A stretch of 64,000 bases of DNA, from assembly GCF_004298145.1 (NCBI RefSeq), contig NZ_SCRH01000068.1, forward strand, positions 62,001 to 126,000, in the 5' to 3' direction. The notes below the pieces were generated by a model. It worked only from the letters and a program-made list of their open reading frames with translations. It was not told the origin of the DNA and did no database searches. Of this stretch, positions 1 to 8,855 are shown in pieces; positions within the stretch are counted from its first letter, which is position 1, and each line of letters begins with the position of its first letter. The translations under genes were made by a program, and so were the position numbers. The DNA is from Mycobacterium sp. (GTDB lineage: Bacteria; Actinomycetota; Actinomycetes; Mycobacteriales; Mycobacteriaceae).

Positions 1-1157
1 ACGAAGCCCGTCACGCGGATCCCACCCTGGGTGGTGAAGGCCTTGTGCAGGCGCGACGGCGCCGTGGCGGCCTGCGCCCAGCGCGGGCCGTACCAGATGA
101 AGGAGGTGGGCCGGCCGAGGTTGTCGAGGCTGTTGTCGCAATGCTTTTCGATCTGCGCGGCGATTTGCGGACCGCGCAGCGGCATGGCCTCCACGATCGC
201 ACCCTCGGCACCGTTGTCGGACAGGAAGATGACGACGGTGTCGTCGAGTTCACCGCTCGCCGACAAGTAGTCGATCACCCGCCCGACGTTGTGGTCCATC
301 CGGTCCACCATCCCGGCGTAGACCTCCATGCTGCGCGCCGAGCGCGCGCGCTGCTCGTCGGTCATGTCGGCCCACTCCGGGGCACCGTCGGCCACCACCG
401 GGTGCGCGGCGACATCGGGCGGGCACAGGCCGAGCCGCTTGAGCGCCGCCAGGCGTTCCGCACGCAGCGCGTCCGGACCGTCGTCGTAGCGGCCGCGGTA
501 TTTCGCGATGGATTCGTCGGGCGCCTGCAATGGCCAGTGCGGCGCCTGGAACGGCAGATAGGCGAAGAAGGGGCGGTCGTCGTCGGGCGCGCGTTCATCC
601 AGGTACCGCAGCAAGGTGTCGGTGTACGAATCCGACGAGTAGAAGTCGTCGCCAATGGTGACGAATTGGTCGTCCTCGGTGTAAAGCGTTGGCACGGGCG
701 AGAATCCGCGCGCCCCCGCCCCTCCGTAGTGGTTGGCGCCGGCGGGCAGCAGGGCGAACGAGCGCTCGAAACCGCGCGCCCACGGCGAAGTCTCGATCGT
801 GGCCCCCAGATGCCATTTGCCCGACATCAGCGTCGAATATCCGGCGTCGCGTAACAGTTCGGGCAACGCGACGACCCGATCGTTCAGATAGCCCTCATAG
901 CCGGGCGCGCCGCGGAATCCCGGGGACGCGACCTCGAGCATCGTCCCGATGCCGGCGATGTGGTGGTCGGTCCCGGTCAGCAGCATGGCCCGGGTCGGTG
1001 AGCAGGCCGGCGCCGAATGGAAATCGGTGAGCCGGATCCCGGAGTACGCCAGCCGATCAAGGTTGGGCGTTTCGATCTCGCCGCCAAATGCGCCGATGTC
1101 GGAAAATCCGAGGTCGTCTGCGACGATCACGAGGAAATTGGGCCGCTTCACGCTCAT
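1..1157 (-). CDS. Arylsulfatase family protein (3' end outside window)
   Basis: About 385 N-terminal codons of an alkaline-phosphatase-fold sulfatase lie in the window; the C-terminus runs off the left edge. Reading from the ATG at 1157, the protein opens MSVKRPNFLVIVADDLGFSD, the usual sulfatase start with the metal-binding Asp pair. About 50 residues in comes PACSPTRAMLLTG, whose C-x-P-x-R core is the site where Cys is converted to formylglycine, the catalytic residue. It should hydrolyse sulfate esters; the substrate cannot be read from sequence, and activity needs the formylglycine-generating enzyme, not seen here. It is divergent from the nitronate monooxygenase gene across about 115 bp. 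Confidence 0.9.
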   Translation of the reverse strand, partial: MSVKRPNFLVIVADDLGFSDIGAFGGEIETPNLDRLAYSGIRLTDFHSAPACSPTRAMLLTGTDHHIAGIGTMLEVASPGFRGAPGYEGYLNDRVVALPELLRDAGYSTLMSGKWHLGATIETSPWARGFERSFALLPAGANHYGGAGARGFSPVPTLYTEDDQFVTIGDDFYSSDSYTDTLLRYLDERAPDDDRPFFAYLPFQAPHWPLQAPDESIAKYRGRYDDGPDALRAERLAALKRLGLCPPDVAAHPVVADGAPEWADMTDEQRARSARSMEVYAGMVDRMDHNVGRVIDYLSASGELDDTVVIFLSDNGAEGAIVEAMPLRGPQIAAQIEKHCDNSLDNLGRPTSFIWYGPRWAQAATAPSRLHKAFTTQGGIRVTGF

Positions 1158-1272
1158 GCATCCTGCCAGGTCGGTCGCGACGGTGGAATGCTGGCGCACC
1201 GGCGCAACATCGATAGTGTCAAGGCAGGCACTGTCGACGCTCGCGGCACCGGAACATCGAAAGGGCACGGAG

Positions 1273-2292
1273 ATGTTGGCGCAGTTTGAGATGTCCATTC
1301 CGCTGGTGGCGGCCCCGATGTCGGGCGGCCCGACCACTCCGGCCATGGTGTCGGCCGCCACCCGCGCGGGCGCTCTGGGCATGCTGGCCGCCGGCTACAA
1401 GACCGTGGAGGCCATCGAAGGCGAGATCAAAGCCGTTCGCGCCGAGGGGATCCCATTCGGCATCAACGTGTTCGCACCCAACCCCGTGCCGGTCGACCCG
1501 CAGCGCTACCGTGCTTACGCGGCGATCGTTCAGGCCGACGCCGACCGGTTCGGGGTGACGTTGCCGCCGCAGCCCATCGAGGACAACGACGGATTCGACG
1601 AAAAAATCGAGCTGCTGCTCGACGATCCGGTTCCGATGGTGTCGTTCACGTTCGGGATTCCGCCGCGCGATGTGATCGCGGCGTTGCGACGGGTCAGAAG
1701 CGTCGTGGTCCAGACGGTGACCACGGCCGACGAGGCGGCGCAGGCACACGACGCCGGGGTCGACATGCTCGCCGTGCAGGCCGCGGACGCCGGCGGGCAT
1801 TCCGCCACCCTGTCGCCGTTGCGGCCAGTGACCCCGGTGCCGATCGTCGACCTCGTCAAGCAGGTCGTGGCGACGGTTCCCCTGCCGGTGATCGCCACCG
1901 GCGGGCTCGCCACCCCGGGCGCGGTCGCCGAGGTGATCCGGGCGGGCGCGGCCGCTGCCGCCGTCGGGACCGTGCTGCTGCGCGCCACCGAAAGCGGCGC
2001 GTCGGCGACTCACCAGGCGGCGCTCGCCAATCCCGCCTACACCGAGACGGTGCTGACCCGGGCCTTCACCGGCCGCCCGGCCCGCGGCCTGCGCAACGCG
2101 TTCATCGACGCCCACGAAGCCGAGGCGCCAACGGGCTATCCCGCCATCCACCACCTGACCAGCCCGTTGCGCAAGGCGGCCGCGGCGGCGGGAAAACCGG
2201 ACTTCGTACACCTGTGGGCGGGCACCGGTTTTCGGCACGCCGCCGTCGAGCCCGCGACCGACATCCTGCGTCGGCTGGCTTCCGATCTGTGA
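1273..2292 (+). CDS. Nitronate monooxygenase (2-nitropropane dioxygenase family)
   Basis: A 339-aa FMN-dependent TIM-barrel protein of the NMO family, which oxidises alkyl nitronates or nitro compounds such as propionate 3-nitronate. Seen: the N-terminal PLVAAPMSGG segment, a central QAADAGGH motif carrying the catalytic His, and the phosphate-binding IATGGLATP segment. The ATG at 1273 starts the conserved domain; the frame stays open upstream to 949 but that part has no family resemblance. It is likely monocistronic, converging on the methyltransferase gene with only 4 bp between stops. Confidence 0.9.
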   Translation: MLAQFEMSIPLVAAPMSGGPTTPAMVSAATRAGALGMLAAGYKTVEAIEGEIKAVRAEGIPFGINVFAPNPVPVDPQRYRAYAAIVQADADRFGVTLPPQPIEDNDGFDEKIELLLDDPVPMVSFTFGIPPRDVIAALRRVRSVVVQTVTTADEAAQAHDAGVDMLAVQAADAGGHSATLSPLRPVTPVPIVDLVKQVVATVPLPVIATGGLATPGAVAEVIRAGAAAAAVGTVLLRATESGASATHQAALANPAYTETVLTRAFTGRPARGLRNAFIDAHEAEAPTGYPAIHHLTSPLRKAAAAAGKPDFVHLWAGTGFRHAAVEPATDILRRLASDL

Positions 2293-2296
2293 CGGT

Positions 2297-3118
2297 TCAG
2301 TATTCGAAGCGGTTGAGCACGTCGTAGTTGCGCCCGCCCGTCGCCCACGTCACCCGGTAGATCAACCGCACCGCGGCCGACGGGATCTGCTCGTAGCCGG
2401 CCAGCGCGGGCGTCTGCTCGAGGAACCGCAGCCGGGGATGCCAGGCCGCGACCTGGCGCGCATCCCGGATGCCCCAGGCGATGATGCCTCTGGTGAGGAC
2501 CTTGGACAGCAGCGGCGCCAAGGCCGAGAGCGTATCGAAATGCATTTCGCCACCGGGGAATCGGTCGATCAAACGCTGCAGCAGCCGGCGAACTTCCTCC
2601 TCGCGCAGGTACATCAGCAGTCCCTCGGCAACGACCAGGGTGGGACGCCCGGTGGGAACTTCGTCCAGCCACTGCGGCTCGGTCACCGACGAGCCGATCA
2701 TCCGGTACCGCTCGGTGTCGTCGTAGAGGCGTCGTCGTAGGCCGATGACACTGGGCTGGTCGACGTCGAACCACGAAACCGACGGCGGTAGGGTGAGCCG
2801 GAACGCTCTGCCGTCGAGGCCGCAACCCAGATGCAGGACGACGGTGTTCCGATGGCGGGCAAGGAAATCGGCACACCAGTCGTCGAACTTCTTGGCGCGC
2901 AAGGCGACCAGGTACTGGTTCGAGGCGGGCATCGTACTGCGGCGCATCCGCTTGAAGTCATAGCTGATCCGGTCCACCGCTTCCGCGGCCGCCCTGTCCC
3001 CCAGAATCGGCCGTTGCGAACGGCTTTCGCACGCGCGCAGATACAGCGTGACGAGGTTCGTCCATTCCACCGAGCCCCAGGCAACCGAGGTGAAGTCGAC
3101 CTTGTCCGTCGCAGTCAT
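2297..3118 (-). CDS. Class I SAM-dependent methyltransferase (LCMT/TcmP-like)
   Basis: A 273-aa putative O-methyltransferase of the leucine carboxyl methyltransferase/TcmP group, abundant in mycobacteria and mostly of unknown substrate. Motif I reads VLHLGCGLDGR, the acidic ribose-binding strand is WFDVDQP, and VVAEGLLMYL is the typical post-II segment. The ATG at 3118 lies 7 bp after the amidohydrolase stop, so the two are probably co-transcribed; an upstream in-frame extension to 3319 would run into the amidohydrolase and is not credible. The context suggests action on a small carboxylic or phenolic compound, which is inference. Confidence 0.85.
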   Translation of the reverse strand: MTATDKVDFTSVAWGSVEWTNLVTLYLRACESRSQRPILGDRAAAEAVDRISYDFKRMRRSTMPASNQYLVALRAKKFDDWCADFLARHRNTVVLHLGCGLDGRAFRLTLPPSVSWFDVDQPSVIGLRRRLYDDTERYRMIGSSVTEPQWLDEVPTGRPTLVVAEGLLMYLREEEVRRLLQRLIDRFPGGEMHFDTLSALAPLLSKVLTRGIIAWGIRDARQVAAWHPRLRFLEQTPALAGYEQIPSAAVRLIYRVTWATGGRNYDVLNRFEY

Positions 3119-3125
3119 GGCCGGG

Positions 3126-4394
3126 TCAGAACGCGTCAGGGTCCTGTTGCACCCCGGCCGGTACCGGGTGTCGATACAAACGAGATGCGTTCTCCCAGCT
3201 GAATTTACGGATGACGTCGGACGGCAGATCGCCGATCTGTTCGTGGATGGTTTGTTGGGTGTGCGGCCACGTCGAATCGCAATGAGGGTAGTCGGCTTCG
3301 AGCATGATGTTGTCGACACCTATCCGGTCGCGCTGCACGAACGAGGACTTGTCTTCGACCGCGCAGAACCAGAAGTTGCGGATCAGCACCTCGGCGGGGG
3401 TCAATCGCTCACCGAGCGCCTGCCAGGTGCCATACATGGCGTGGTAGCTGAGCATGTGGTCGAGGCGGTCGAGCAGCCCCGCCACCCAGCCGATTCCGCC
3501 TTCGGACAGACAGATCTTCAGGTCGGGGAACCTGCTTGGCAGTCCCGAATACAACCAGTCGACCGCCGCGGAAATGGCATAGGCGAAAAAGAGCACGCCC
3601 TGTACATCCGGTGGCGCGTCCGCGGTGGTGGACGGCGACGATCCCGACGACCCGATGTGCAGATTCACCACGGTGCCGGTCTCGGCGCACGCGGCCATCA
3701 TCGGATCCCAGTGATCGGTGTGAATGCTCGGCAGTCCGAGCATCGCCGGGTTCTCGCTGAACGTCACGGCGTGAAAGCCACGTTCGGCGTTCTCGTAGAT
3801 CATCTTCGCGCCGAGTTCCGGGCCGAGCAGCCAGGGCAATTGGCAGGGAATGATGCGGTCGGGATACGAGCCCGCCCAGACATCGAAATGCCAGTCGTTC
3901 CAGGCCCGGACGGAGGCCAGCGCCAGGTCGCGGTCGCTGGTCACCTGCTGCAGCCGCTGCCCCGCGAAGCCCGGCAGAAACGAGGGGAAATTGAGCGAGG
4001 CGTAGATCCCGTTGAGATCCATATCCTTGACACGCTCATGGATATCCCATGCGCCCCTGCGCATTTCGTCGAATCGGACGGGCTCGAACCCGTACTCCGC
4101 CACCGGCCGGCCGACCACCGCGTTGAACCCGACGTTGGGCAGTTCTCGGCCGTCATACACCCAGGTCTGTCCCCCGGTGTCGGTATCGATGACCTTGGGC
4201 GCCCGGTCGGCGAACTTTCGGGGCAGGCGACCGGTGAAGGTATCCGGGGGTTCGACGATGTGATCGTCCACCGAGATCACCGTGTAGCGGCGCGGCGCCC
4301 GGGGTGGATCCGGCAGCAAGGTGACCGAACGCTGCGCGCCGGTTTTGGCCGTGGTGAAGCTCAGGTCGGTGGCCAGGTCGTCGATCGATTTCAC
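3126..4394 (-). CDS. Amidohydrolase family protein (possible decarboxylase/hydrolase)
   Basis: A 422-aa metal-dependent TIM-barrel protein of the amidohydrolase-2 type. Seen: VDDHIVEPP near residue 40 (first metal His on a D-x-H strand), a mid-protein VNLHIGSSG His, and EADYPHCDSTWP with the late Asp. The family includes both ring-opening hydrolases and non-oxidative decarboxylases of the ACMSD/resorcylate type. The start is a GTG at 4394, supported by AAGGAG eight bases upstream (4403-4408). It lies between the class II aldolase and methyltransferase genes on the same strand and is probably part of one transcription unit. Confidence 0.85.
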   Translation of the reverse strand: MKSIDDLATDLSFTTAKTGAQRSVTLLPDPPRAPRRYTVISVDDHIVEPPDTFTGRLPRKFADRAPKVIDTDTGGQTWVYDGRELPNVGFNAVVGRPVAEYGFEPVRFDEMRRGAWDIHERVKDMDLNGIYASLNFPSFLPGFAGQRLQQVTSDRDLALASVRAWNDWHFDVWAGSYPDRIIPCQLPWLLGPELGAKMIYENAERGFHAVTFSENPAMLGLPSIHTDHWDPMMAACAETGTVVNLHIGSSGSSPSTTADAPPDVQGVLFFAYAISAAVDWLYSGLPSRFPDLKICLSEGGIGWVAGLLDRLDHMLSYHAMYGTWQALGERLTPAEVLIRNFWFCAVEDKSSFVQRDRIGVDNIMLEADYPHCDSTWPHTQQTIHEQIGDLPSDVIRKFSWENASRLYRHPVPAGVQQDPDAF

Positions 4395-4510
4395 TCGTTA
4401 ATCTCCTTGCGCGGCCGCGTCATTCAGTGTGACATGACGGCTTTCAGTGTGCGGTGGCGGTGACGTTTGTCGGCGTGTCGCCGCCGTGGGTGCACACTCG
4501 ACGATGCGGT

Positions 4511-5284
4511 TCACCCGAGCACATCGGAATCGGCCTTGATGGTCATGCGTGCCGCCCCGGCCCAGTACACGTCGGCGGCCCGTTCGATCAGCGAGCGTTG
4601 CATGCCGGCCATGTCCGACCACTGCATGGCCACCGGCTCCTTGCCGGTGAGCATGACGTCGTAGGCCAGCTTGCATACCCGTTCGATGGAGGCCGCGCGG
4701 TAGACGGCTTCGGGGAGGTTGCGGCCGGTCGCGATGACGCCGTGGTTGGCCAGAATGGTCAGGTTGGCCCCGCCGATGCGGGCCGCGAGATCCGCGGCGC
4801 GGGTGGGGCTGTCGATTTCGCCGTCGTACGTCTCGACCAGGCAGAGGTCGTCGAGGAACAGCGAACCGGTTTGGTGCACCAGCTCGGGCAGCCTGCCCAG
4901 CGCGGCGAGCACACACACGTAGTACGGGTGGTTGTGGATGACCACTCGGGCATCCTCGCGGACACGGTGCAGTTCGGTGTGGATGTGGATGGCCGGAGTG
5001 ACGTCCCAGCGACCGCTGATCACGTGCGCGTCGCCATCGACCACACAGATGTCGGAAGCGGTGAGCTCGCGCCACCACAGACCCCACGGATTGACGAACA
5101 TGTCGGTCTGGCCATCGAGCTGCCAGGTGATATGTCCGGCCATGTTCTCGGCGAACCCGATGCCGGCGAGGTGACGGAAAGCGATGGCAAGCGCCTGCTG
5201 GTGGGAGAGTTCGACGCCGATCGGCGGAACCACCGACGGCGCCCAGACTTCCAACCCGCCACGGCGTGCGTTAGGAGCGTTCAT
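4511..5284 (-). CDS. Class II aldolase/adducin family protein
   Basis: A 257-aa zinc-dependent class II aldolase or decarboxylase. The metal site is visible as HIHTELH and HNHPYYV in the middle and NHGVIATG further on, giving the usual three His ligands. The ATG at 5284 is chosen because GGAGG sits six bases upstream; it overlaps the end of the CoA ligase gene by 14 bp, a sign of translational coupling. With an AMP-forming ligase upstream and an amidohydrolase downstream, a role in breakdown of a hydroxylated or aromatic acid is plausible, but the substrate is not readable. Confidence 0.85.
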   Translation of the reverse strand: MNAPNARRGGLEVWAPSVVPPIGVELSHQQALAIAFRHLAGIGFAENMAGHITWQLDGQTDMFVNPWGLWWRELTASDICVVDGDAHVISGRWDVTPAIHIHTELHRVREDARVVIHNHPYYVCVLAALGRLPELVHQTGSLFLDDLCLVETYDGEIDSPTRAADLAARIGGANLTILANHGVIATGRNLPEAVYRAASIERVCKLAYDVMLTGKEPVAMQWSDMAGMQRSLIERAADVYWAGAARMTIKADSDVLG

Positions 5285-6884
5285 GACCAGCCTCCATCCT
5301 GGCTCCAATATCCTCGCGAAGTCGGCCTTTGGCTATCTTTCCGCCCGACGATCGGGGCAGCTCGCCGAGAATGATGAGTCGCTCGGGCAGCAGTTCCTTG
5401 GAAACTCCCAGCCCCAGCAGGTGTTCGACGAGCTCGGGAAGGTCGATGGTGGCGGAGTCGGTGAGTTCGGCGTAGAGGCAGACCTTTTCGCCGAACACCG
5501 GATCGGGCATGGCGACCGCGGCCGCCACCGCGATGGCGGGATGGGTGGTGACGGCGTCTTCGACCTGGCTTGCGCTGATGTTCTTGCCGCCGCGCACGAT
5601 GAAATCGGAGGTGCGCCCGGTGACCCGGAGATAGCCGTCCGCGTCGATGTCACAGATGTCGCCCATGCGCATCCACCCGTCGCGGGTGAACAGCTTGTCG
5701 TGGTCGGTGCCGCCGAGGTAACCGAGGCTGGTCGCCGGGCCCCGGCATGCGGGCTGGCCTCGCCCCGTTTCCGTGACGTCGCGGTCCCCGTCGAACAGCC
5801 GGACCGCCATTTCGGGGATGATGCGGCCCCCGGTGCGCAGCCGGCGTTCACGCGAGTCCTCCACGGTGGTCGCGCTGAGCATCCCCGTTTCGTTCGAGCC
5901 GAAGAACTGCAGGATCTTGGCGCCGGTGAGTTCTTCGAACTCCGCCGCGGGCCGATACGGCAGCGCCTCCCCGCCGGTGTAGACCACACGCAGCGAACTC
6001 AGGTCGTGTTCGCGGCTGGCCGAGTCCGCCATCAACATAGTCAATTGTGTGCTGACACAACATAATACGCTGACGCTGTGCTGGGCGATCGCCTCGCAGG
6101 TCGCTTTGGTGGTGAACCGGTCCAGGATCACCGCGGTGGCGCCGAGGTAGATCGGCGTGGTGTGGCTGGTCCAGAGCCCGAACCCGAACGGCGTGGGTAT
6201 CACCGGCAGGAATACGTCGTCGGGCGTCAGCAGCCCGTTGGCGACGGCCTTCTGGTGGAAGTAGTGCCACCGGTTCTGGGTGTGCACGACGCACTTCGGC
6301 AGCCCGGTGGTCCCGGAGGTGGAATTGATCAGGAAAACGTCGTCGGGGCCGAGTTGGGAGTCGATGGTGAGCGCCGTGGGTTCGGCGTCGACATCCAGGC
6401 GAAGCGTCCGGCTCAGGAGCAGTGTGGGCAGCCCGAGTTCGTCCGCCACCAGGGTTGCGGCCCCGCGATGGGGTTCATCGCTGATCAGGACGTTCGGCTG
6501 GGAGCCGCGCAGTATCGCGGCCGCCTCGCGGGTGCCGGCCCGCGCGCCCACGCCCACGACCACCGCACCGCACCGTTCGATGGCGACGAACAGCACGTGG
6601 ATGGCTGCGGAGTCACCGTGCCATACGGCAACCCGATTCCCGCGCAGGATGCCGTAACCGGCCAGTGTTTCGGCCAAACGAGTTGCCGCGCGGTCGAATT
6701 CATACCAATTCAGCGATGCCTTGGCATGGTCGATATAGGCGGGACGGTCCGGTGTTTGTTCGGCGTTACGACGCACCGCGTCCGACAGCGTGGTATCGCA
6801 CCACCAGCCCGCGGCGCGGAACCGGGCCGGGTCCCCCTCGGAGAATGCCGGCGACGACTCGGTATCCAGCCCACCGGCGCTCAT
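5271..6884 (-). CDS. AMP-forming acyl-CoA synthetase / CoA ligase
   Basis: A 537-aa adenylate-forming enzyme that should activate a carboxylic acid to its CoA thioester. Seen: the P-loop NSTSGTTGLPK near residue 190, FGSNETG in the aryl/acyl-binding core, the hinge RVTGRTSDFI, and the C-terminal SSGGKIAKG with the catalytic Lys. The spacing and the FGSNE core resemble benzoate-CoA-ligase-like members, so an aromatic acid is a reasonable guess only. An ATG at 6884 is taken over a TTG two codons upstream. It is the first gene of the 6884-2297 minus-strand group. Confidence 0.88.
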   Translation of the reverse strand: MSAGGLDTESSPAFSEGDPARFRAAGWWCDTTLSDAVRRNAEQTPDRPAYIDHAKASLNWYEFDRAATRLAETLAGYGILRGNRVAVWHGDSAAIHVLFVAIERCGAVVVGVGARAGTREAAAILRGSQPNVLISDEPHRGAATLVADELGLPTLLLSRTLRLDVDAEPTALTIDSQLGPDDVFLINSTSGTTGLPKCVVHTQNRWHYFHQKAVANGLLTPDDVFLPVIPTPFGFGLWTSHTTPIYLGATAVILDRFTTKATCEAIAQHSVSVLCCVSTQLTMLMADSASREHDLSSLRVVYTGGEALPYRPAAEFEELTGAKILQFFGSNETGMLSATTVEDSRERRLRTGGRIIPEMAVRLFDGDRDVTETGRGQPACRGPATSLGYLGGTDHDKLFTRDGWMRMGDICDIDADGYLRVTGRTSDFIVRGGKNISASQVEDAVTTHPAIAVAAAVAMPDPVFGEKVCLYAELTDSATIDLPELVEHLLGLGVSKELLPERLIILGELPRSSGGKIAKGRLREDIGARMEAGHERS

Positions 6885-6956
6885 TCCCAAATGATAGGAA
6901 AGCCACCCGCGAACTCCGGCGTCAGGGATTCGGCGCCGCGCGGACCCGCGTCGACA

Positions 6957-7475
6957 TCATTTCCGAAACGCGGGGTGATCCACGCGCCGACGCACCATTG
7001 CCGACCGGGCGGCGTAGATTCCGGCGCTGAGGGCGAACATCGCCCCCGTCAACAGCAGCCATCGACCCAGAAATGGGTCCTGGGTCTGACCGGTCGCCGC
7101 CCGGTAGGTGGTGGCGCCCTGTTCGATGATGCCCGGAAGGAACACCAGCAGGGTCAGGCCCGCACCCAGCGTCGGCACCCGCAGGTAATTCAGCACGGGC
7201 AAGCGGGGGCGGGCGCGCGCCGGCGATGACGTGCGGCTGCGTGACAGCAATCGGTCGAGGCACGCGTAGACGGGGAACAACACCAGGTCGTGGGCGACGA
7301 CGGCCGCGCCGAACCAGACGAGGATCGACTGCCACCACACGTCGGGGTTCCAGGGTGTGACGGGTTTGACGGTGGCGACCACGTAGCCCAGCAGCGCGAA
7401 TCCGGCGATCATCGTCAGCAGATGCAGCGGGCGGGATCCGTAAAGCCTCGCGAATCCGGCTGCCGCGCTACGCAT
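6957..7475 (-). CDS. Integral membrane protein, partner of the Moco oxidoreductase
   Basis: A 172-aa protein with about four hydrophobic segments, a basic loop near residue 90 (LSRSRTSSPARARPR) and a basic C-terminus. The ATG at 7475 overlaps the end of the molybdopterin gene by 8 bp, so the two should be co-translated. From memory, the pair corresponds to M. tuberculosis Rv0218-Rv0219, also adjacent there; I cannot run the comparison. No catalytic motif is visible. It may serve as a membrane anchor or assembly partner of the oxidoreductase. Confidence 0.8.
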   Translation of the reverse strand: MRSAAAGFARLYGSRPLHLLTMIAGFALLGYVVATVKPVTPWNPDVWWQSILVWFGAAVVAHDLVLFPVYACLDRLLSRSRTSSPARARPRLPVLNYLRVPTLGAGLTLLVFLPGIIEQGATTYRAATGQTQDPFLGRWLLLTGAMFALSAGIYAARSAMVRRRVDHPAFRK

Positions 7476-8784
7476 GTGCACCCTCCCGGAAGTCAATGGC
7501 GGCCACCCATTTGGTGTTGTGCACGCCCGGCAGCGCGGGCACGATGATGCGCGCGGGAAAGCCGTGGTCCGGGGACAGGTCGGTGGCGTTGACCCGAAGC
7601 GCCAGCAGCGCATCCGGGTGCAGCACCTGAGTGCCCTGCAGGGTGGCGCGGGCGAAGGCGCCGGAGCGTTCCAGCGACAACACCCGCGCCGACTCCGGTG
7701 CGGGCACACCCGCCAGGCGGGCCAGATCCGCCAACCGCACCCCGCTCCAGGTTTGGGTGGTCGACCAGCCTTCCACGCAGGCGATCGGTAACACGGCGGT
7801 GTGTTGCGGCATCGCCAGCAGCGCGGCGCGGTCCAGGGTCGCCGGTCGTGGGCCGCCGCTGACGGTCAGCCGCCACCGGTCGGCGGTGTCGTCCGGGGAG
7901 ATGTCCGCGGCCGTCGCGGTGCGGTTGACCTCGAAGTCGTTGGGCCCGTGCCCGCGGCTGCGCCCGCGTGGCAGCAGCAGGGCGGCGGGCCGGGTGTAGC
8001 CCCCCACGGTTTGACCGGCAGTGATGAGCGCGAGGAAGAGCGCACCGCCGCCCACCAGCGCCAGTGCGCCACGGCGGCTCATCGTCGCGGGGCCCGGGTC
8101 GGCGGCGACCAGCCCGTCTGGCTGCCAGGGCTGCGGCTCGGTGTCGACTCGTGTGGTGCCCAGTACATCGCGCAGCGACATCGAGCGCAGACCGGACCAC
8201 ATGCGCCGGCTCTTGAACGCCACATGCATGACGAATCCCGTGATGAACACCCATGCGCCGAAATAGTGCGCGGTGTAGAAGCTGAACCCGAAGATGTAGT
8301 CGTACTGGATGTTCAGCACGCCGGTGACGATCTCGAACAGGATGCCCCCGACCAGCATCAGCAGCGAAACACGTTCCAGCAGTTGGGCAATCGACCGCGC
8401 GGGCGGCAACACGAAGAGCCGGGGTAGCACCGACCACAGCTTGGCGAGCACCACGGGGATCAGAACCAGCCCGAGTCCGACGTGGAGTCCCTGGGTCAGC
8501 CGGTACAGCCATGACGGATTGGTGGGCCAGTCGAAGGTCGGCAACGTCAACCAACCGACGTCGCCGGGGATGGCTTGGCCGAATCGCGGTCCGTAGGCGA
8601 TGTAGGACAGCAGGCCGGTGAGGATGACGATCGGCAGCGTCGCCAACAGCGCCGAGCCGAATACCGACGTCAGCCATGGTCCCCGCAGCGGGCTGCGCCA
8701 CAGCCGCGCCGGAAAGCCTTCGCCGCCCGAATCGGTCGGCGCCTCGGTGACTTCGGTGTCCGGTGTGCGGATGCGGGGCATCAT
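7468..8784 (-). CDS. Cytochrome b-type membrane domain fused to sulfite-oxidase-type molybdopterin domain
   Basis: A 438-aa two-part redox protein. Residues about 35-200 are membrane segments with His residues in hydrophobic helices (GLHVGLG, TAHYFGAW, FVMHVAF), suitable for b-heme. After a further hydrophobic segment near 235-260, the C-terminal 180 residues are a sulfite-oxidase/YedY-type Moco domain with IACVEGWS, whose Cys would ligate molybdenum. The whole resembles an MsrP-MsrQ pair fused in one chain, with the Moco domain outside the membrane. Two adjacent ATG codons (8784, 8781) are possible starts. Substrate unknown; I recall Rv0218 as the M. tuberculosis homolog. Confidence 0.87.
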   Translation of the reverse strand: MMPRIRTPDTEVTEAPTDSGGEGFPARLWRSPLRGPWLTSVFGSALLATLPIVILTGLLSYIAYGPRFGQAIPGDVGWLTLPTFDWPTNPSWLYRLTQGLHVGLGLVLIPVVLAKLWSVLPRLFVLPPARSIAQLLERVSLLMLVGGILFEIVTGVLNIQYDYIFGFSFYTAHYFGAWVFITGFVMHVAFKSRRMWSGLRSMSLRDVLGTTRVDTEPQPWQPDGLVAADPGPATMSRRGALALVGGGALFLALITAGQTVGGYTRPAALLLPRGRSRGHGPNDFEVNRTATAADISPDDTADRWRLTVSGGPRPATLDRAALLAMPQHTAVLPIACVEGWSTTQTWSGVRLADLARLAGVPAPESARVLSLERSGAFARATLQGTQVLHPDALLALRVNATDLSPDHGFPARIIVPALPGVHNTKWVAAIDFREGAHA

Positions 8785-8855
8785 CGATGATGATCCACGA
8801 CCGGTCGCCGAAAATGGTTCAAGTTCGACGACACATCGCGCCGAACGTGGGGCCG

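Noticed and set aside
3048..4463. A 471-codon plus-strand frame across the amidohydrolase
   Set aside because: Antisense to a protein with clear metal-binding motifs; no family features.
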